Assembly (NCBI RefSeq): GCF_048323655.1
Contig: NZ_JBLUWW010000003.1
Span: forward strand, 496,001 to 560,000
Source: Salinimicrobium soli
Lineage (GTDB): Bacteria; Bacteroidota; Bacteroidia; Flavobacteriales; Flavobacteriaceae
Direction of reading: 5' to 3'
DNA: 64,000 nucleotides
In this document: piece by piece, positions 53,961-62,842 of the stretch
How positions within the stretch are numbered: position 1 is the stretch's first letter
Layout: each line of letters starts with the position of its first letter
Position numbers and translations under genes: made by a program
The notes under the pieces: generated by a model
Databases searched by the model: none
Told to the model about the DNA's origin: nothing
Seen by the model: the letters and a program-made list of their open reading frames with translations, nothing else

Positions 53961-54896
53961 TTATAACTTTAGTAGGTCGTGATTTTCGGAGTCATACAGG
54001 AAGTCATATTTCCGTACGCCCCCATAATATTCATTGTCTTTTAAAATTTGGTAGAAGTTTTGGGTGCCTTCCAGTGCTTTGATCCCATCCTTATTAATAC
54101 TCACTCCGTTGGCCGATGTAGTGTAGAAAGGTCTCAATTTATGGATCACCCGCTGCATCTGCACATCTACATAGCCGTAGTAGCCCTGGTATTTCAGAGC
54201 ATAACCAAGCAAGTGGTGCACAGAAGTGATTTCGTGTATTTGGATAAGTTTCAGCACATTCACCTCGAGGGAATTCAATCCGGTATTCGCATTGGGGAAT
54301 CTTTCAATATGAGCACGGATGCTACTGGAGAGGTATTCAAAATTGGTGGTCCTTTTGATCTCAGATGCCAGTCGTTTCGGATTTTTACTGCAATACAATT
54401 CCCAGATCAACTGCGCGGTGCTTACATCATCTTCGCTCAGAGGGATACGGTGTTCGTAATGTTGCATAAGGTGCTTTCCGGAAAGTTCTGAGAGCGGTGA
54501 CATTTCATCTTCTCCCTTAAGTTTCCTGCTGCAAACGAGCGATAATGGCTGCAATTTTTTGTTCTGCTGAAGAAAACTGATCAATGCCAGCATATTCATA
54601 TGAGAAAAGAGGTCAAATTCAAACCATAGAACAATCTCTTCATAATTGTTTAAGGCCGCCAGTTTTTTGAGCTGCGCCACAAACTTTTCGTCATACTCCT
54701 TTTTCGGAATGTTGTAAGCTTCTTTGAGGAAAGTCTTCCGCAGTTTAATGAATTCTTCATCTCCCACATCCATAGAAGCAGGTCCTTCGCATAACATTTC
54801 TCGCCAGGTGATTAGATCACCGTTGATATCAAGGCCCTGGATCTTATCTGTAAGATCGTCGCCGTTGGTGATATGCAAATATTTTACTTCTTCCAT
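53961..54896 (-). CDS. DUF1835 domain-containing protein
   Basis: A 311-residue cytoplasmic protein. The N terminus LHITNGDDLTDKIQGLDINGDLITWREMLCEGP is the DUF1835 signature, followed by WFEFDLFSHMNMLALISFL near 112 and a C-terminal helical domain with LNSLEVNVLKLIQIH and a likely helix-turn-helix-type end. No biochemical role is established to my knowledge. It is in an operon: 10 bp after the SUI1 gene and 1 bp before the nucleoside phosphorylase. Confidence 0.87.
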   Translation of the reverse strand: MEEVKYLHITNGDDLTDKIQGLDINGDLITWREMLCEGPASMDVGDEEFIKLRKTFLKEAYNIPKKEYDEKFVAQLKKLAALNNYEEIVLWFEFDLFSHMNMLALISFLQQNKKLQPLSLVCSRKLKGEDEMSPLSELSGKHLMQHYEHRIPLSEDDVSTAQLIWELYCSKNPKRLASEIKRTTNFEYLSSSIRAHIERFPNANTGLNSLEVNVLKLIQIHEITSVHHLLGYALKYQGYYGYVDVQMQRVIHKLRPFYTTSANGVSINKDGIKALEGTQNFYQILKDNEYYGGVRKYDFLYDSENHDLLKL

Positions 54897-54906
54897 GGAG
54901 TGTTAT

Positions 54907-55263
54907 TTAACCGCCAATTCGTTTTACGCGGAAACCTTTTTCTTTCAAATGGGCCATCACCTTATCCCTTACATCACCCTGAATAATGATCTCACCATCT
55001 TTAACCGAGCCCCCAACTCCGCACTTTTTTTTGAGCTCTTTGCCAAGTGCATTAAGGTCTTCCTGAGAGCCAATAAAACCTTTGACCACAGTCACGGTCT
55101 TTCCACCACGTCCTTTGGAACTGTAGTGGGCCTCGAGAAGCTGTTCAGAAGGTTTTAGGGTTTCATCCTGATCGGCCTCATTATATTGATCGGGATCAAA
55201 ACCATCATTTGTAGAAAAAACAAATCCTCCCAGGTCTTCCAGTCCGAGTTTTTTCTTTGCCAT
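54907..55263 (-). CDS. Translation initiation factor SUI1/YciH-like
   Basis: A 118-residue eIF1/SUI1-fold protein. The C-terminal half carries the family core GRGGKTVTVVKGF near residue 52, KKKCGVGGSVKDGEIIIQGD near 79 and KVMAHLKEKGFRVKRIGG at the end. A basic/acidic N-terminal extension precedes it. In bacteria such proteins bind the small ribosomal subunit and may affect start-codon fidelity. It is 6 bp after the dioxygenase gene and 10 bp before DUF1835. Confidence 0.92.
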   Translation of the reverse strand: MAKKKLGLEDLGGFVFSTNDGFDPDQYNEADQDETLKPSEQLLEAHYSSKGRGGKTVTVVKGFIGSQEDLNALGKELKKKCGVGGSVKDGEIIIQGDVRDKVMAHLKEKGFRVKRIGG

Positions 55264-55269
55264 GGCTGA

Positions 55270-56223
55270 TTATTTTTTCAGACCGATTTCTACAAGGCGC
55301 TGGTGAAGGAATTCTCCTGCAGTAATATCAGGATAGGCCTTTGGATGATCTTCGTCTATACATTCTTCAAGACAGTTCAACGGCATCTCGCTGCGAGGGT
55401 GCATAAAGAACGGAATTGAATATCGTGGAGTGTCCCATTCTTCTTTTGGTGGGTTTACCACGCGGTGAATGGTTGAACGCAGTTTGTTATTGGTATGTCT
55501 TTCGAGCATATCTCCCACGTTGATCACCAGTTCGTCTTCTTTTGGAATGGCATCAATCCATTCTCCATCTTTACGCAGTACCTGTAAACCACCTGTAGAA
55601 GCTCCCATCAAAAGGGTGATAAGGTTTATATCTCCGTGTGCACCTGCACGTACGGCTCCTTTAGGTTCTTCAGTAATTGGAGGATAATGTATAGGTCTTA
55701 ATATACTGTTTCCATTGCTGGCCCAATGATCAAAATAATGTTCATCCAGTCCTATGTAAAGAGCAAGAGCGCGAAGCACATAGATACCGGTCTTTTCCAG
55801 CATTCTGTAGGCTTCCATCCCGGTATGGTTGAAATCTTTCAGTTCTTCAACCTGCACATTTGGAGGGTACTCTTCGGTTAAATTAGCGTCTTTGGTAGGT
55901 TCCTGTCCAAAATGCCAGAATTCCTTGAGATCGCCTTCTTTTTTTCCTTTAGCGTGCTCTTTTCCGAAGGAAATGTATCCACGCTGCCCGGCCAGACCTT
56001 CGATTTCATATTTCTTCTTGGTCTCCAGGGGCAGAGCGAAGAATGATTTTACTTCTTTATACAATTCGTCCACAAGATCATCACTTAAAAAGTGGTTCTT
56101 AAGGGCAACAAACCCTATCTCCTCATAAGCCTTCCCAATCTCGTTTACGAATTTCTGTTTGCGTTGCGGATCATCTGACAGAAAATCAGCCAGATCTACG
56201 CTTGGAATATTTTGCATCTCCAT
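55270..56223 (-). CDS. 2OG-Fe(II) oxygenase (isopenicillin N synthase-like)
   Basis: A 317-residue dioxygenase with the DIOX_N start (IPSVDLADFLSDD) and a C-terminal Fe/2-oxoglutarate domain. The iron triad is in AGAHGDINLITLLMGA near residue 210 (His, Asp) and TIHRVVNPPKEEW near 265 (His); PRYSIPFF near 280 gives the 2-oxoglutarate-binding Arg/Ser. The substrate is unknown. The frame starts at a TTG (56232), but ATG 56223 follows a TAACTTTG element at 56246-56253 more naturally. It leads the operon reaching the nucleoside phosphorylase. Confidence 0.9.
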   Translation of the reverse strand: MEMQNIPSVDLADFLSDDPQRKQKFVNEIGKAYEEIGFVALKNHFLSDDLVDELYKEVKSFFALPLETKKKYEIEGLAGQRGYISFGKEHAKGKKEGDLKEFWHFGQEPTKDANLTEEYPPNVQVEELKDFNHTGMEAYRMLEKTGIYVLRALALYIGLDEHYFDHWASNGNSILRPIHYPPITEEPKGAVRAGAHGDINLITLLMGASTGGLQVLRKDGEWIDAIPKEDELVINVGDMLERHTNNKLRSTIHRVVNPPKEEWDTPRYSIPFFMHPRSEMPLNCLEECIDEDHPKAYPDITAGEFLHQRLVEIGLKK

Positions 56224-56317
56224 ACGGTTCAATTAATTTAAACAACAAAGTTAAAGAAATTCCTAGGAGTTAGCTTCGGTTTATGCATTTCTTAATAAAG
56301 AGGAAGGCTATTTTAAG

Positions 56318-56325
56318 TACATTTG
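56318..56325 (+). promoter_or_regulatory. -7 promoter element upstream of the E1 dehydrogenase gene
   Basis: TACATTTG, a perfect TAnnTTTG match, lies 18 bp before the ATG at 56344, giving a very short leader. A matching -33 TTG is not evident. Confidence 0.42.
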
Positions 56326-56343
56326 AGGTGGTAAATTTTAAAT

Positions 56344-58353
56344 ATGAACACACATTCCCCCCAACCTTCAGAAATGATCGCATATCAAAAACAGCATTTT
56401 TCGAACGACCGTTTGCTCGAACTTTACAAGGCTATGCTCAAGCCCCGGCTTATTGAAGAAAAGATGTTGGTGCTCCTGAGACAGGGCAGGATCTCTAAAT
56501 GGTTTAGCGGAATTGGACAGGAAGCCATTGCAGCCGGTGTGACCCTGGCAATGAAGTATGATGAGTATATTTTACCAATGCACCGCAACCTGGGAGTGTT
56601 CACCAACCGGAATATTCCATTACACCGACTTTTTAGCCAGTGGCAGGGAAAGGCTTCGGGTTTTACCAAAGGACGGGATCGTAGTTTTCACTTCGGAACC
56701 CAGGAATACAAGATCATTGGAATGATCTCCCATTTGGGTCCCCAATTAGGAGTTGCCGATGGTATCGCGCTGGCTTCTAAACTGAAAAAGGAAAAGCAGG
56801 TAACTGCTGTCTTTACAGGAGAAGGAGGAACCAGCGAGGGAGATTTTCATGAAGCCCTGAACATAGCTTCGGTATGGGATCTTCCTGTATTATTCTGTAT
56901 AGAGAACAATGGCTACGGACTTTCAACACCCACTTCTGAACAATATCGCTGCGAATACCTGGCTCACCGTGCAAAGGGTTATGGAATGGAAGCACATATT
57001 ATAGACGGAAATAACATTTTAGAGGTATACAAAACGGTGAGCGAATTGGCAGAAAGCATGAGGGAAAATCCGAGACCTGTGCTTCTGGAGTTTCAGACAT
57101 TCAGAATGCGTGGTCACGAAGAGGCGAGTGGTACTAAATATGTTCCTGCGGAATTAATGGAAGAATGGGCTAAAAAGGATCCAATAGATAACTATCAGAA
57201 TTTCCTTTTTTCGGAAGGTGTACTTTCCGAAGAGCTTGACAAGGAATACAGGAAGGAAATTAAAGAGGAGATCGAAGAGGCCTTAAAAATGGTAAATTCC
57301 GAAGCTATTATAGAATTCGATGAAAGGAATGAGTTAAATGATGTTTTTGAAGGTTTTGAATATCAGGAGTTTGCGCCTGAATCTGAAACTGAAGAATTAC
57401 GTTTGATAGATGCTATTTCGCAGGGGTTGAGACAGTCTATGCAGCGTCACCAGGACCTGGTACTGATGGGGCAGGACATTGCGGAATATGGAGGAGTATT
57501 TAAAATAACCGAAGGTTTTTTGGAAGAATTCGGGAAAGATCGTGTTCGTAATACGCCTATTTGTGAATCGGGAATAGTGGAAACGGCCATGGGCCTTTCT
57601 ATTAAGGGAATGAAGTCTATGGTGGAGATGCAGTTTGCAGATTTCATCAGTTCGGGCTTTAATCCGGTAGTGAATTACCTCGCCAAATCGTATTATCGTT
57701 GGGCACAACGTGCAGATGTGGTCATCAGGATGCCTTGTGGGGCAGGAGTGGGGGCAGGTCCCTTCCATAGTCAGACCAATGAAGCCTGGTTTACCAAGAC
57801 TCCTGGCCTTAAAGTTGTTTATCCTGCTTTTCCATATGATGCCAAAGGCCTTTTAAATACAGCCTTTAATGATCCCAACCCGGTGCTTTTCTTTGAGCAC
57901 AAAGCCCTGTACAGGAGTATACGGCAGGAAGTTCCGAAGAACTATTATACACTTCCTTTCGGAAAAGCCGCAAAGCTAAGGGAGGGAAGCGATATCACAA
58001 TTGTCACTTTTGGCGCCGGAGTGCATTGGGCGTTGAAAACTTTAGAAAACCATCCCGATATAAACGCCGACCTTTTGGATCTTCGCACTCTGCAGCCGCT
58101 GGATACTGAAGCCATTTTTGAATCGGTTAGAAAGACGGGAAAAGTCATCATTCTGCAGGAAGATTCAGTTTTTGGAGGTCTGGCATCAGATATTGCTGCC
58201 TTGATCGCTGATGAATGCTTTGAATCCCTTGATGCGCCTGTGAAGCGGGTAGGAAGTCTGGAGACGCCGGTACCTTTTTCAGCAGCTTTAGAAGAAGGAT
58301 ACCTTCCAAAGGCCCGTTTTGAGAAAGAACTCCTTTCTTTATTGCATTATTAA
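56344..58353 (+). CDS. 2-Oxoacid dehydrogenase E1, fused alpha and beta subunits
   Basis: A 669-residue thiamine-diphosphate enzyme carrying both E1 subunits in one chain. The alpha half has QGRISKWFSGIGQEA near residue 46 and the TPP motif GEGGTSEGDFHEALN near 160 with ENNGYGLSTPT; the beta half begins near 350 with LIDAISQGLRQSM, then GQDIAEYGGVFKITEGF, VEMQFADFISSGFNPVVN and a transketolase C-terminal domain (VIILQEDSVFGGLASDIAA). It most resembles branched-chain 2-oxoacid dehydrogenase E1, feeding branched acyl-CoA primers for iso fatty acids. E2 and E3 are elsewhere. Confidence 0.92.
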   Translation: MNTHSPQPSEMIAYQKQHFSNDRLLELYKAMLKPRLIEEKMLVLLRQGRISKWFSGIGQEAIAAGVTLAMKYDEYILPMHRNLGVFTNRNIPLHRLFSQWQGKASGFTKGRDRSFHFGTQEYKIIGMISHLGPQLGVADGIALASKLKKEKQVTAVFTGEGGTSEGDFHEALNIASVWDLPVLFCIENNGYGLSTPTSEQYRCEYLAHRAKGYGMEAHIIDGNNILEVYKTVSELAESMRENPRPVLLEFQTFRMRGHEEASGTKYVPAELMEEWAKKDPIDNYQNFLFSEGVLSEELDKEYRKEIKEEIEEALKMVNSEAIIEFDERNELNDVFEGFEYQEFAPESETEELRLIDAISQGLRQSMQRHQDLVLMGQDIAEYGGVFKITEGFLEEFGKDRVRNTPICESGIVETAMGLSIKGMKSMVEMQFADFISSGFNPVVNYLAKSYYRWAQRADVVIRMPCGAGVGAGPFHSQTNEAWFTKTPGLKVVYPAFPYDAKGLLNTAFNDPNPVLFFEHKALYRSIRQEVPKNYYTLPFGKAAKLREGSDITIVTFGAGVHWALKTLENHPDINADLLDLRTLQPLDTEAIFESVRKTGKVIILQEDSVFGGLASDIAALIADECFESLDAPVKRVGSLETPVPFSAALEEGYLPKARFEKELLSLLHY

Positions 58354-58481
58354 GAAAGAATTAGCTTCAGGAGCAGCTTGTTAGTATTTCTTTACAAATT
58401 TATTGTTAAATAAGTAATAATCTTTTGTTTAGCGGACAGTCGGAATGTAAATTAGACCAACTAATCACTAAAACTTACATT

Positions 58482-58643
58482 ATGATACGACTGATCGTAA
58501 TTTTCTTAATCATTGCAATTATTGCTGCCATCTTCGGATTTGGAGGAATTGCAGAAGGTGCTGCGGATATTGCCCAGATCATTTTCTACATCTTCCTTGT
58601 TCTGCTTGTCATCGCTTTGATTAGCCGACTTTTTAGAAGATAA
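58482..58643 (+). CDS. DUF1328 small membrane protein
   Basis: A 53-residue protein made of two hydrophobic helices (IRLIVIFLIIAIIAAIFGF and IAQIIFYIFLVLLVIALI) joined by GGIAEGAADIA and ending with SRLFRR. This is the compact DUF1328/YtjA layout of small inner-membrane proteins often induced by stress. ATG 58482 is the natural start; the longer frame from 58425 adds non-homologous residues. It is followed by a hairpin terminator at 58655-58704. Confidence 0.88.
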   Translation: MIRLIVIFLIIAIIAAIFGFGGIAEGAADIAQIIFYIFLVLLVIALISRLFRR

Positions 58644-58654
58644 TTGAACATCAC

Positions 58655-58704
58655 ATCCAATGTTGATATGAGGGTTATTGATCCGTATTGACATTGGATT
58701 TTTT
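58655..58704 (+). terminator. Long-loop hairpin terminator after the DUF1328 gene
   Basis: ATCCAATGT (58655-58663) pairs with ACATTGGAT (58691-58699) across a 27-nt loop and is followed by TTTTTT. The loop is long for a simple terminator, so a regulatory structure is also possible. Confidence 0.6.
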
Positions 58705-58724
58705 AAATATTAAAAAAAATAAAT

Positions 58725-59201
58725 ATGAAAAGAATTGTTGTAGCCCTTATAAGTCTGCTCCTGGTATCCTGTGGAACCAGTGCAGTTGTAAAGGAAGCCA
58801 CCCAAACAATGAAAGGTGATTGGCGCCTTACAAGTATTAATTATCCGGGCAATGAAGAAAACCTTGATGTTACTTTATTTAATGACGTTCCTTCGGAATG
58901 TCTGGAAAACAGTAAATGGTTCTTTAGAACCAGTAATAATACAGGTTCCTACGAACCTGCAGGTATGTCCTGTACCAGTGGACCAAACTTCTTTATATGG
59001 TCCATTACAGAAATGGATGCCGCTGCAGGGAATTATGACCTTATGCTAAAACCTACTGATGCCGATTATGATTCTACGATGAACAATAAAGGATACAGGA
59101 TCAATCTTGTTAACCTTACGGCAACCCAAATGGTTTGGGAACAAACCATCACTTTTGAAGGACAGCCCTTTACAATTCGAATGAACTTTAATAAACTTTA
59201 A
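58725..59201 (+). CDS. Lipocalin-like lipoprotein
   Basis: A 158-residue protein with a lipoprotein signal (KRIVVALISLLLVSCG, lipobox LVSC at about 13-16). The mature part follows a small lipocalin-like barrel: MKGDWRLTSINYPGNEE near residue 29, CLENSKWFFRTSNNTGSYEP near 65, FFIWSITEMDA near 88, and ATQMVWEQTITFEGQP at the end. Lipocalin family members of Bacteroidetes bind small hydrophobic molecules, but no ligand is indicated here. It lies 3 bp before the OmpA gene. Confidence 0.85.
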   Translation: MKRIVVALISLLLVSCGTSAVVKEATQTMKGDWRLTSINYPGNEENLDVTLFNDVPSECLENSKWFFRTSNNTGSYEPAGMSCTSGPNFFIWSITEMDAAAGNYDLMLKPTDADYDSTMNNKGYRINLVNLTATQMVWEQTITFEGQPFTIRMNFNKL

Positions 59202-59204
59202 ACT

Positions 59205-59897
59205 ATGAAAACGAGAATAAACAGAATTTTTGCAATCTTTTTTGCTGCAGCCCTCTTATTTAGCTGTGATGCGGCCAAAAACGCAAGTAATAAAGACAAA
59301 GGAGCCGTTATTGGTGCCACTGGTGGTGCCGTTATTGGCGGTGTTGTTGGAAACCAGGTAGGAGAAGGAAATACTGCTTTAGGCGCCATTATTGGTGGTG
59401 TTGTAGGTGGTGCTGCCGGAGCCTATATTGGAGACCGAATGGACAAACAAGCCCAACGTATAGAGGAAGAGATCCCCGGAGCTGAAGTAGAACGTGTAGG
59501 GGAAGGTATCAACGTCACCTTTGATGAAAAGAGTGGTGTTTATTTCGCTACAGATAAATATGCTATTGAAGGACAGTCCCGTGAGGCTTTAATGTCTTTG
59601 GCAAATATTTTTAAAGAATATCCAAAGACCAATATCCTTGTGGAAGGTCATACAGACAGCACAGGTAGCGATGCATATAACTTTACGCTTTCTAAGAATC
59701 GTGCACAGGCAGTTACCAATTTCCTTGTTGCACAGGGAATTTCCGGAAGCCGTGTCACCACAAAATGGTACGGTGAAAGTCAGCCAAAATATGACAACTC
59801 TACTGTTGAAGGAAGAGCCAAGAACAGAAGAGTGGAATTAGCTATTGTAGCTAATGAAGAATTAATCGAGGAGGCAAAACAAAAAGCCGGAAACTAA
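59205..59897 (+). CDS. OmpA-family lipoprotein with glycine-zipper domain
   Basis: A 230-residue outer-membrane lipoprotein: signal and lipobox (LLFSCD near residue 20), a glycine-zipper membrane motif (GAVIGATGGAVIGGVVGNQVG and GAIIGGVVGGAAGAYIG, about 33-76), then a C-terminal OmpA domain that grips peptidoglycan (LVEGHTDSTGSDAYN near 144; NRAQAVTNFL; YGESQPKYDNSTVEGRAKNRRVEL near 188). It should tether the outer membrane to the cell wall. It shares its transcript with the lipocalin-like gene and ends at a strong terminator. Confidence 0.93.
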   Translation: MKTRINRIFAIFFAAALLFSCDAAKNASNKDKGAVIGATGGAVIGGVVGNQVGEGNTALGAIIGGVVGGAAGAYIGDRMDKQAQRIEEEIPGAEVERVGEGINVTFDEKSGVYFATDKYAIEGQSREALMSLANIFKEYPKTNILVEGHTDSTGSDAYNFTLSKNRAQAVTNFLVAQGISGSRVTTKWYGESQPKYDNSTVEGRAKNRRVELAIVANEELIEEAKQKAGN

Positions 59898-59914
59898 GAG
59901 AAATAACCACTGAA

Positions 59915-59940
59915 AAAGGCCCGGCTTGCCGGGTTTTTTT
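59915..59940 (+). terminator. Rho-independent terminator after the OmpA gene
   Basis: CCCGG (59920-59924) pairs with CCGGG (59929-59933) around CTTG, followed by seven T. It ends only 15 bp before the TTG start of the next gene. Confidence 0.85.
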
Positions 59941-59954
59941 ATATCCAATTTAAA

Positions 59955-61076
59955 TTGAAAACACCAAAAATAGTTATAGTGGGTGGTGGATTGGCAGGTT
60001 TAACTGCTGCCATCCATTTGTCCAAAACTGGCCACAAAATAACTGTTTTTGAAAAGGAAAGTTATCCTCACCACAAAGTGTGCGGGGAATATTTGTCTGC
60101 TGAAGTACTGCCATACCTGGAATATCTGAAAATTCCTTTGGAGGCTTTGAACCCGGTGCGCATTAATCGGCTGCAGTTTAGCACCGTGAACGGGAGCTCC
60201 CTGGATACTGAACTTCCCATGGGAGGCTTGGGTGTTAGCAGGTATGCCCTCGACAATCTTTTCTTCCAGACTGCTTTAGAAAATGGAGTAGAGGTGTTGC
60301 AGGAAAAAGTACTGCAGGTGTCTTATGAGGAGAATGGTTTCAAAATAAACACCACTGCAGGTAATTATTCTGCATATATAGTTCTGGGAGCTTATGGCAA
60401 AAGATCCGGATTGGATCGCGAACTGGAGCGGCCGTTCTTTAAGGAACCGGCACCCTGGGTGGCCGTGAAAAGCCATTTTAAAAATGACACTTTTCCCAAT
60501 GATCTGGTTGCGCTTCACAATTTTGAAGGTGGTTACTGTGGCCTCTCAAAAACGGAATCTGGTGCTGTAAATTGCTGTTACCTTTCCACCTACAAAAGTT
60601 TCAAGGCTGCTAAAGACCTCGATACTCATCAAAAAGAGGTGCTTCAAAAAAATCCTTTTTTGAAGCAGTTTTTTGAGGAATCAGAACAGCTTTTTAAAAA
60701 ACCGCTGACCATTGCGCAGATATCCTTTAGTAGGAAAAATGCGGTACAGGACCATGTGCTGATGTTGGGAGACGCTGCAGGCCTCATACATCCCTTATGT
60801 GGCAACGGAATGGCTATGGCAATACATTCCGCTAAACTGGCTTCGGAAAGTATTATTAATGCTTTTGGATCTGGTACTTTGGACCGGGAAGTTTTAGAAC
60901 AGCAGTACACCAAAAAATGGAACAGGGAATTCCACCGAAGGTTGACAGCCGGAAAATGGCTGCAGAAGGTTCTTCTGAATGATTCCCTGGCAGAGATGTC
61001 CCAAAAATTGATCTCAAAAATGCCTTTTTTGCTACCTGCTATTATTAAACAAACCCACGGAAAATTGGTGGTATGA
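59955..61076 (+). CDS. FAD-dependent oxidoreductase, geranylgeranyl-reductase/monooxygenase type
   Basis: A 373-residue flavoprotein of the para-hydroxybenzoate-hydroxylase/GGR superfamily. KIVIVGGGLAGLTAAIHL at the N terminus is the dinucleotide-binding motif; FEKESYPHHKVCGEYLS near residue 34 is the GGR-type segment; LMLGDAAGLIHPLCGNGMAMAIHSA near 270 is the second FAD motif. Members reduce isoprenoid double bonds or hydroxylate aromatics. In this cluster, hydroxylation of a polyketide ring or reduction of an acyl tail is plausible. The start is a TTG at 59955. Its last codon overlaps the methyltransferase start (ATGA). Confidence 0.88.
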   Translation: MKTPKIVIVGGGLAGLTAAIHLSKTGHKITVFEKESYPHHKVCGEYLSAEVLPYLEYLKIPLEALNPVRINRLQFSTVNGSSLDTELPMGGLGVSRYALDNLFFQTALENGVEVLQEKVLQVSYEENGFKINTTAGNYSAYIVLGAYGKRSGLDRELERPFFKEPAPWVAVKSHFKNDTFPNDLVALHNFEGGYCGLSKTESGAVNCCYLSTYKSFKAAKDLDTHQKEVLQKNPFLKQFFEESEQLFKKPLTIAQISFSRKNAVQDHVLMLGDAAGLIHPLCGNGMAMAIHSAKLASESIINAFGSGTLDREVLEQQYTKKWNREFHRRLTAGKWLQKVLLNDSLAEMSQKLISKMPFLLPAIIKQTHGKLVV

Positions 61077-61774
61077 GAGCTGACCGAAGCAGACAGACCG
61101 AGATCATGGATGACTTTGACCTGCAGGGGCCGGAGTTAAAGAAAACACTGGATGATCTTGACCGGGTCAATAAATGGCTGGGTGGAAATAAGATCACTCT
61201 TGACGGAATTGACAGGATCTTCAGCAGTGCCTGTTTTGCACAACCTGTAAACATTCTGGACGTGGGCTGCGGAAATGGTAGTATTCTGAAGGAAGTTGCC
61301 CAAATGGGAAGAAGGAAAGGAATTGCGATGCAATTGAAAGGAATTGATGCCAATCCTCATGCCGTTGAAATAGCGAAGGAAAATTGCACAGAGTTTCCGG
61401 AAATCACATTTGAGACACAAAATATTTTCACCGAAACCTTTGCCAATCAAAGACCTGATATAATTTTATGTACCTTAACGCTGCACCATTTTGAAGATAA
61501 CGAGATCAAAGTTTTAATGCAGCGATTTTCGGATATGTGTATAATGGGAATCGTTGTAAATGACCTGCAGCGAAGCAGGCTCGCCTACCTATTGTTTCAG
61601 TTGTTTTGTGCAGTGTTCATCAGGAATGAAATAGCACGTGAAGACGGTCTCACTTCTATCCAAAAAGCCTTCCGCAGAGGGGAGCTTAAGGAATTTGGGC
61701 GTGGGCTGCAGGTAAGAAAACAGAAAATCTCCTGGAAATGGGCTTTTCGCTATCAATGGATATTGTGGAAGTAA
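61073..61774 (+). CDS. Class I SAM-dependent methyltransferase
   Basis: A 233-residue methyltransferase. ILDVGCGNGSILKEVA near residue 62 is motif I, LKGIDANPHAVEIAKEN near 84 binds the SAM ribose, and DIILCTLTLHHFED near 129 is the post-core region. The C terminus (RNEIAREDGLTSIQKAFRRGEL) is basic. It is translationally coupled to the FAD oxidoreductase and lies 15 bp before the type III PKS, so it probably O- or C-methylates the PKS product. It belongs to a family often found in flavobacterial type III PKS loci, as I recall. Confidence 0.88.
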   Translation: MRADRSRQTEIMDDFDLQGPELKKTLDDLDRVNKWLGGNKITLDGIDRIFSSACFAQPVNILDVGCGNGSILKEVAQMGRRKGIAMQLKGIDANPHAVEIAKENCTEFPEITFETQNIFTETFANQRPDIILCTLTLHHFEDNEIKVLMQRFSDMCIMGIVVNDLQRSRLAYLLFQLFCAVFIRNEIAREDGLTSIQKAFRRGELKEFGRGLQVRKQKISWKWAFRYQWILWK

Positions 61775-61789
61775 ATAATCCCCCGGTTT

Positions 61790-62842
61790 ATGAGTGTACG
61801 AATTACCAAAGTGACAAAACAGGTTCCGGAATATTCCCGTGAGACTCCCGAAGTTATTCCCTTTGTGAAAACCTGGTTGGAAGGGCAGGAGGAAAGGTTC
61901 CGAAGAAAAGTGATTAAAATTTTTGAAGGGGCTGCAGTAGACAAAAGATATTCCATTATGGCTCCCGAAGAAGTATTTACTGCGACCTCTTTTGAAGAAA
62001 AGAATGCCATTTACTGTAGGGAAGCAAAGAAATTGGGAACTGATGTTCTACGGAAGGCACTTAAAAAAGCCAATTGGGAAGCAGATTCATTGGATTATAT
62101 TATTACGGTTAGTTGTACCGGGATCATGATCCCTTCACTGGATGCCTATCTTATCAACGAACTGGGATTGCGACGGGATATTGTTCGTTTACCGGTGACC
62201 GAAATGGGTTGTGCAGCCGGAATTTCCGGAATTATTTATGCCAGTAATTTTTTAAAAGCTCACAAAGGGAAAAGAGCAGCCGTGGTGGCTGTAGAAAGTC
62301 CCACCGCCACTTTACAACTCGATGATTTTTCTATGGCCAATATGGTGAGCGCCGCCATTTTTGGAGATGGTGCCGCGTGTACTTTGTTATCTTCGGAAGA
62401 AAACGCTGAAGGGCCCGAAATAATTGGTCACGACATGTATCACTTTTTTGATGCTACACATCTTATGGGATTTGACCTCACCAACAACGGTCTCAAAATG
62501 ATCCTGGATCCTGCAGTGCCAGAAACCATCGCCGAACATTTTCCGGAGATCATCCACCCGTTCCTGGAAAAGTATGGCAGCAGTATTGAAAAAGTAGATC
62601 ATCTAATTTTTCATCCCGGTGGAAAGAAGATCGTGCAAACGGTTGAAGATCTTTTTGGTAACTTAGGAAAGAATATAGATGACACGAAAGAGGTACTGCG
62701 GTTATTTGGCAATATGAGCAGCGCTACTGTACTCTATGTTCTGGAACGTTTCATGGAAAAACCAATCCCGAAAGGGGAACAGGGCTTTATGCTGAGCTTT
62801 GGCCCGGGATTTTCTGCCCAAAAAATACTCTTGCAATGGTAA
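61790..62842 (+). CDS. Type III polyketide synthase (chalcone/stilbene synthase family)
   Basis: A 350-residue ketosynthase-fold enzyme that condenses an acyl starter with malonyl-CoA and folds the chain into an alkylresorcinol, pyrone or phloroglucinol. The catalytic triad is intact: Cys141 in TEMGCAAGISG, His275 in IFHPGGKK, and Asn308 in LFGNMSSATVL. C-terminal GFMLSFGPGFSAQK is the family GFGPG-type loop. The starter cannot be read off the sequence, but FabZ- and FabL-like neighbours suggest a fatty acyl starter. Its stop overlaps the reductase start by 7 bp. Confidence 0.96.
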   Translation: MSVRITKVTKQVPEYSRETPEVIPFVKTWLEGQEERFRRKVIKIFEGAAVDKRYSIMAPEEVFTATSFEEKNAIYCREAKKLGTDVLRKALKKANWEADSLDYIITVSCTGIMIPSLDAYLINELGLRRDIVRLPVTEMGCAAGISGIIYASNFLKAHKGKRAAVVAVESPTATLQLDDFSMANMVSAAIFGDGAACTLLSSEENAEGPEIIGHDMYHFFDATHLMGFDLTNNGLKMILDPAVPETIAEHFPEIIHPFLEKYGSSIEKVDHLIFHPGGKKIVQTVEDLFGNLGKNIDDTKEVLRLFGNMSSATVLYVLERFMEKPIPKGEQGFMLSFGPGFSAQKILLQW

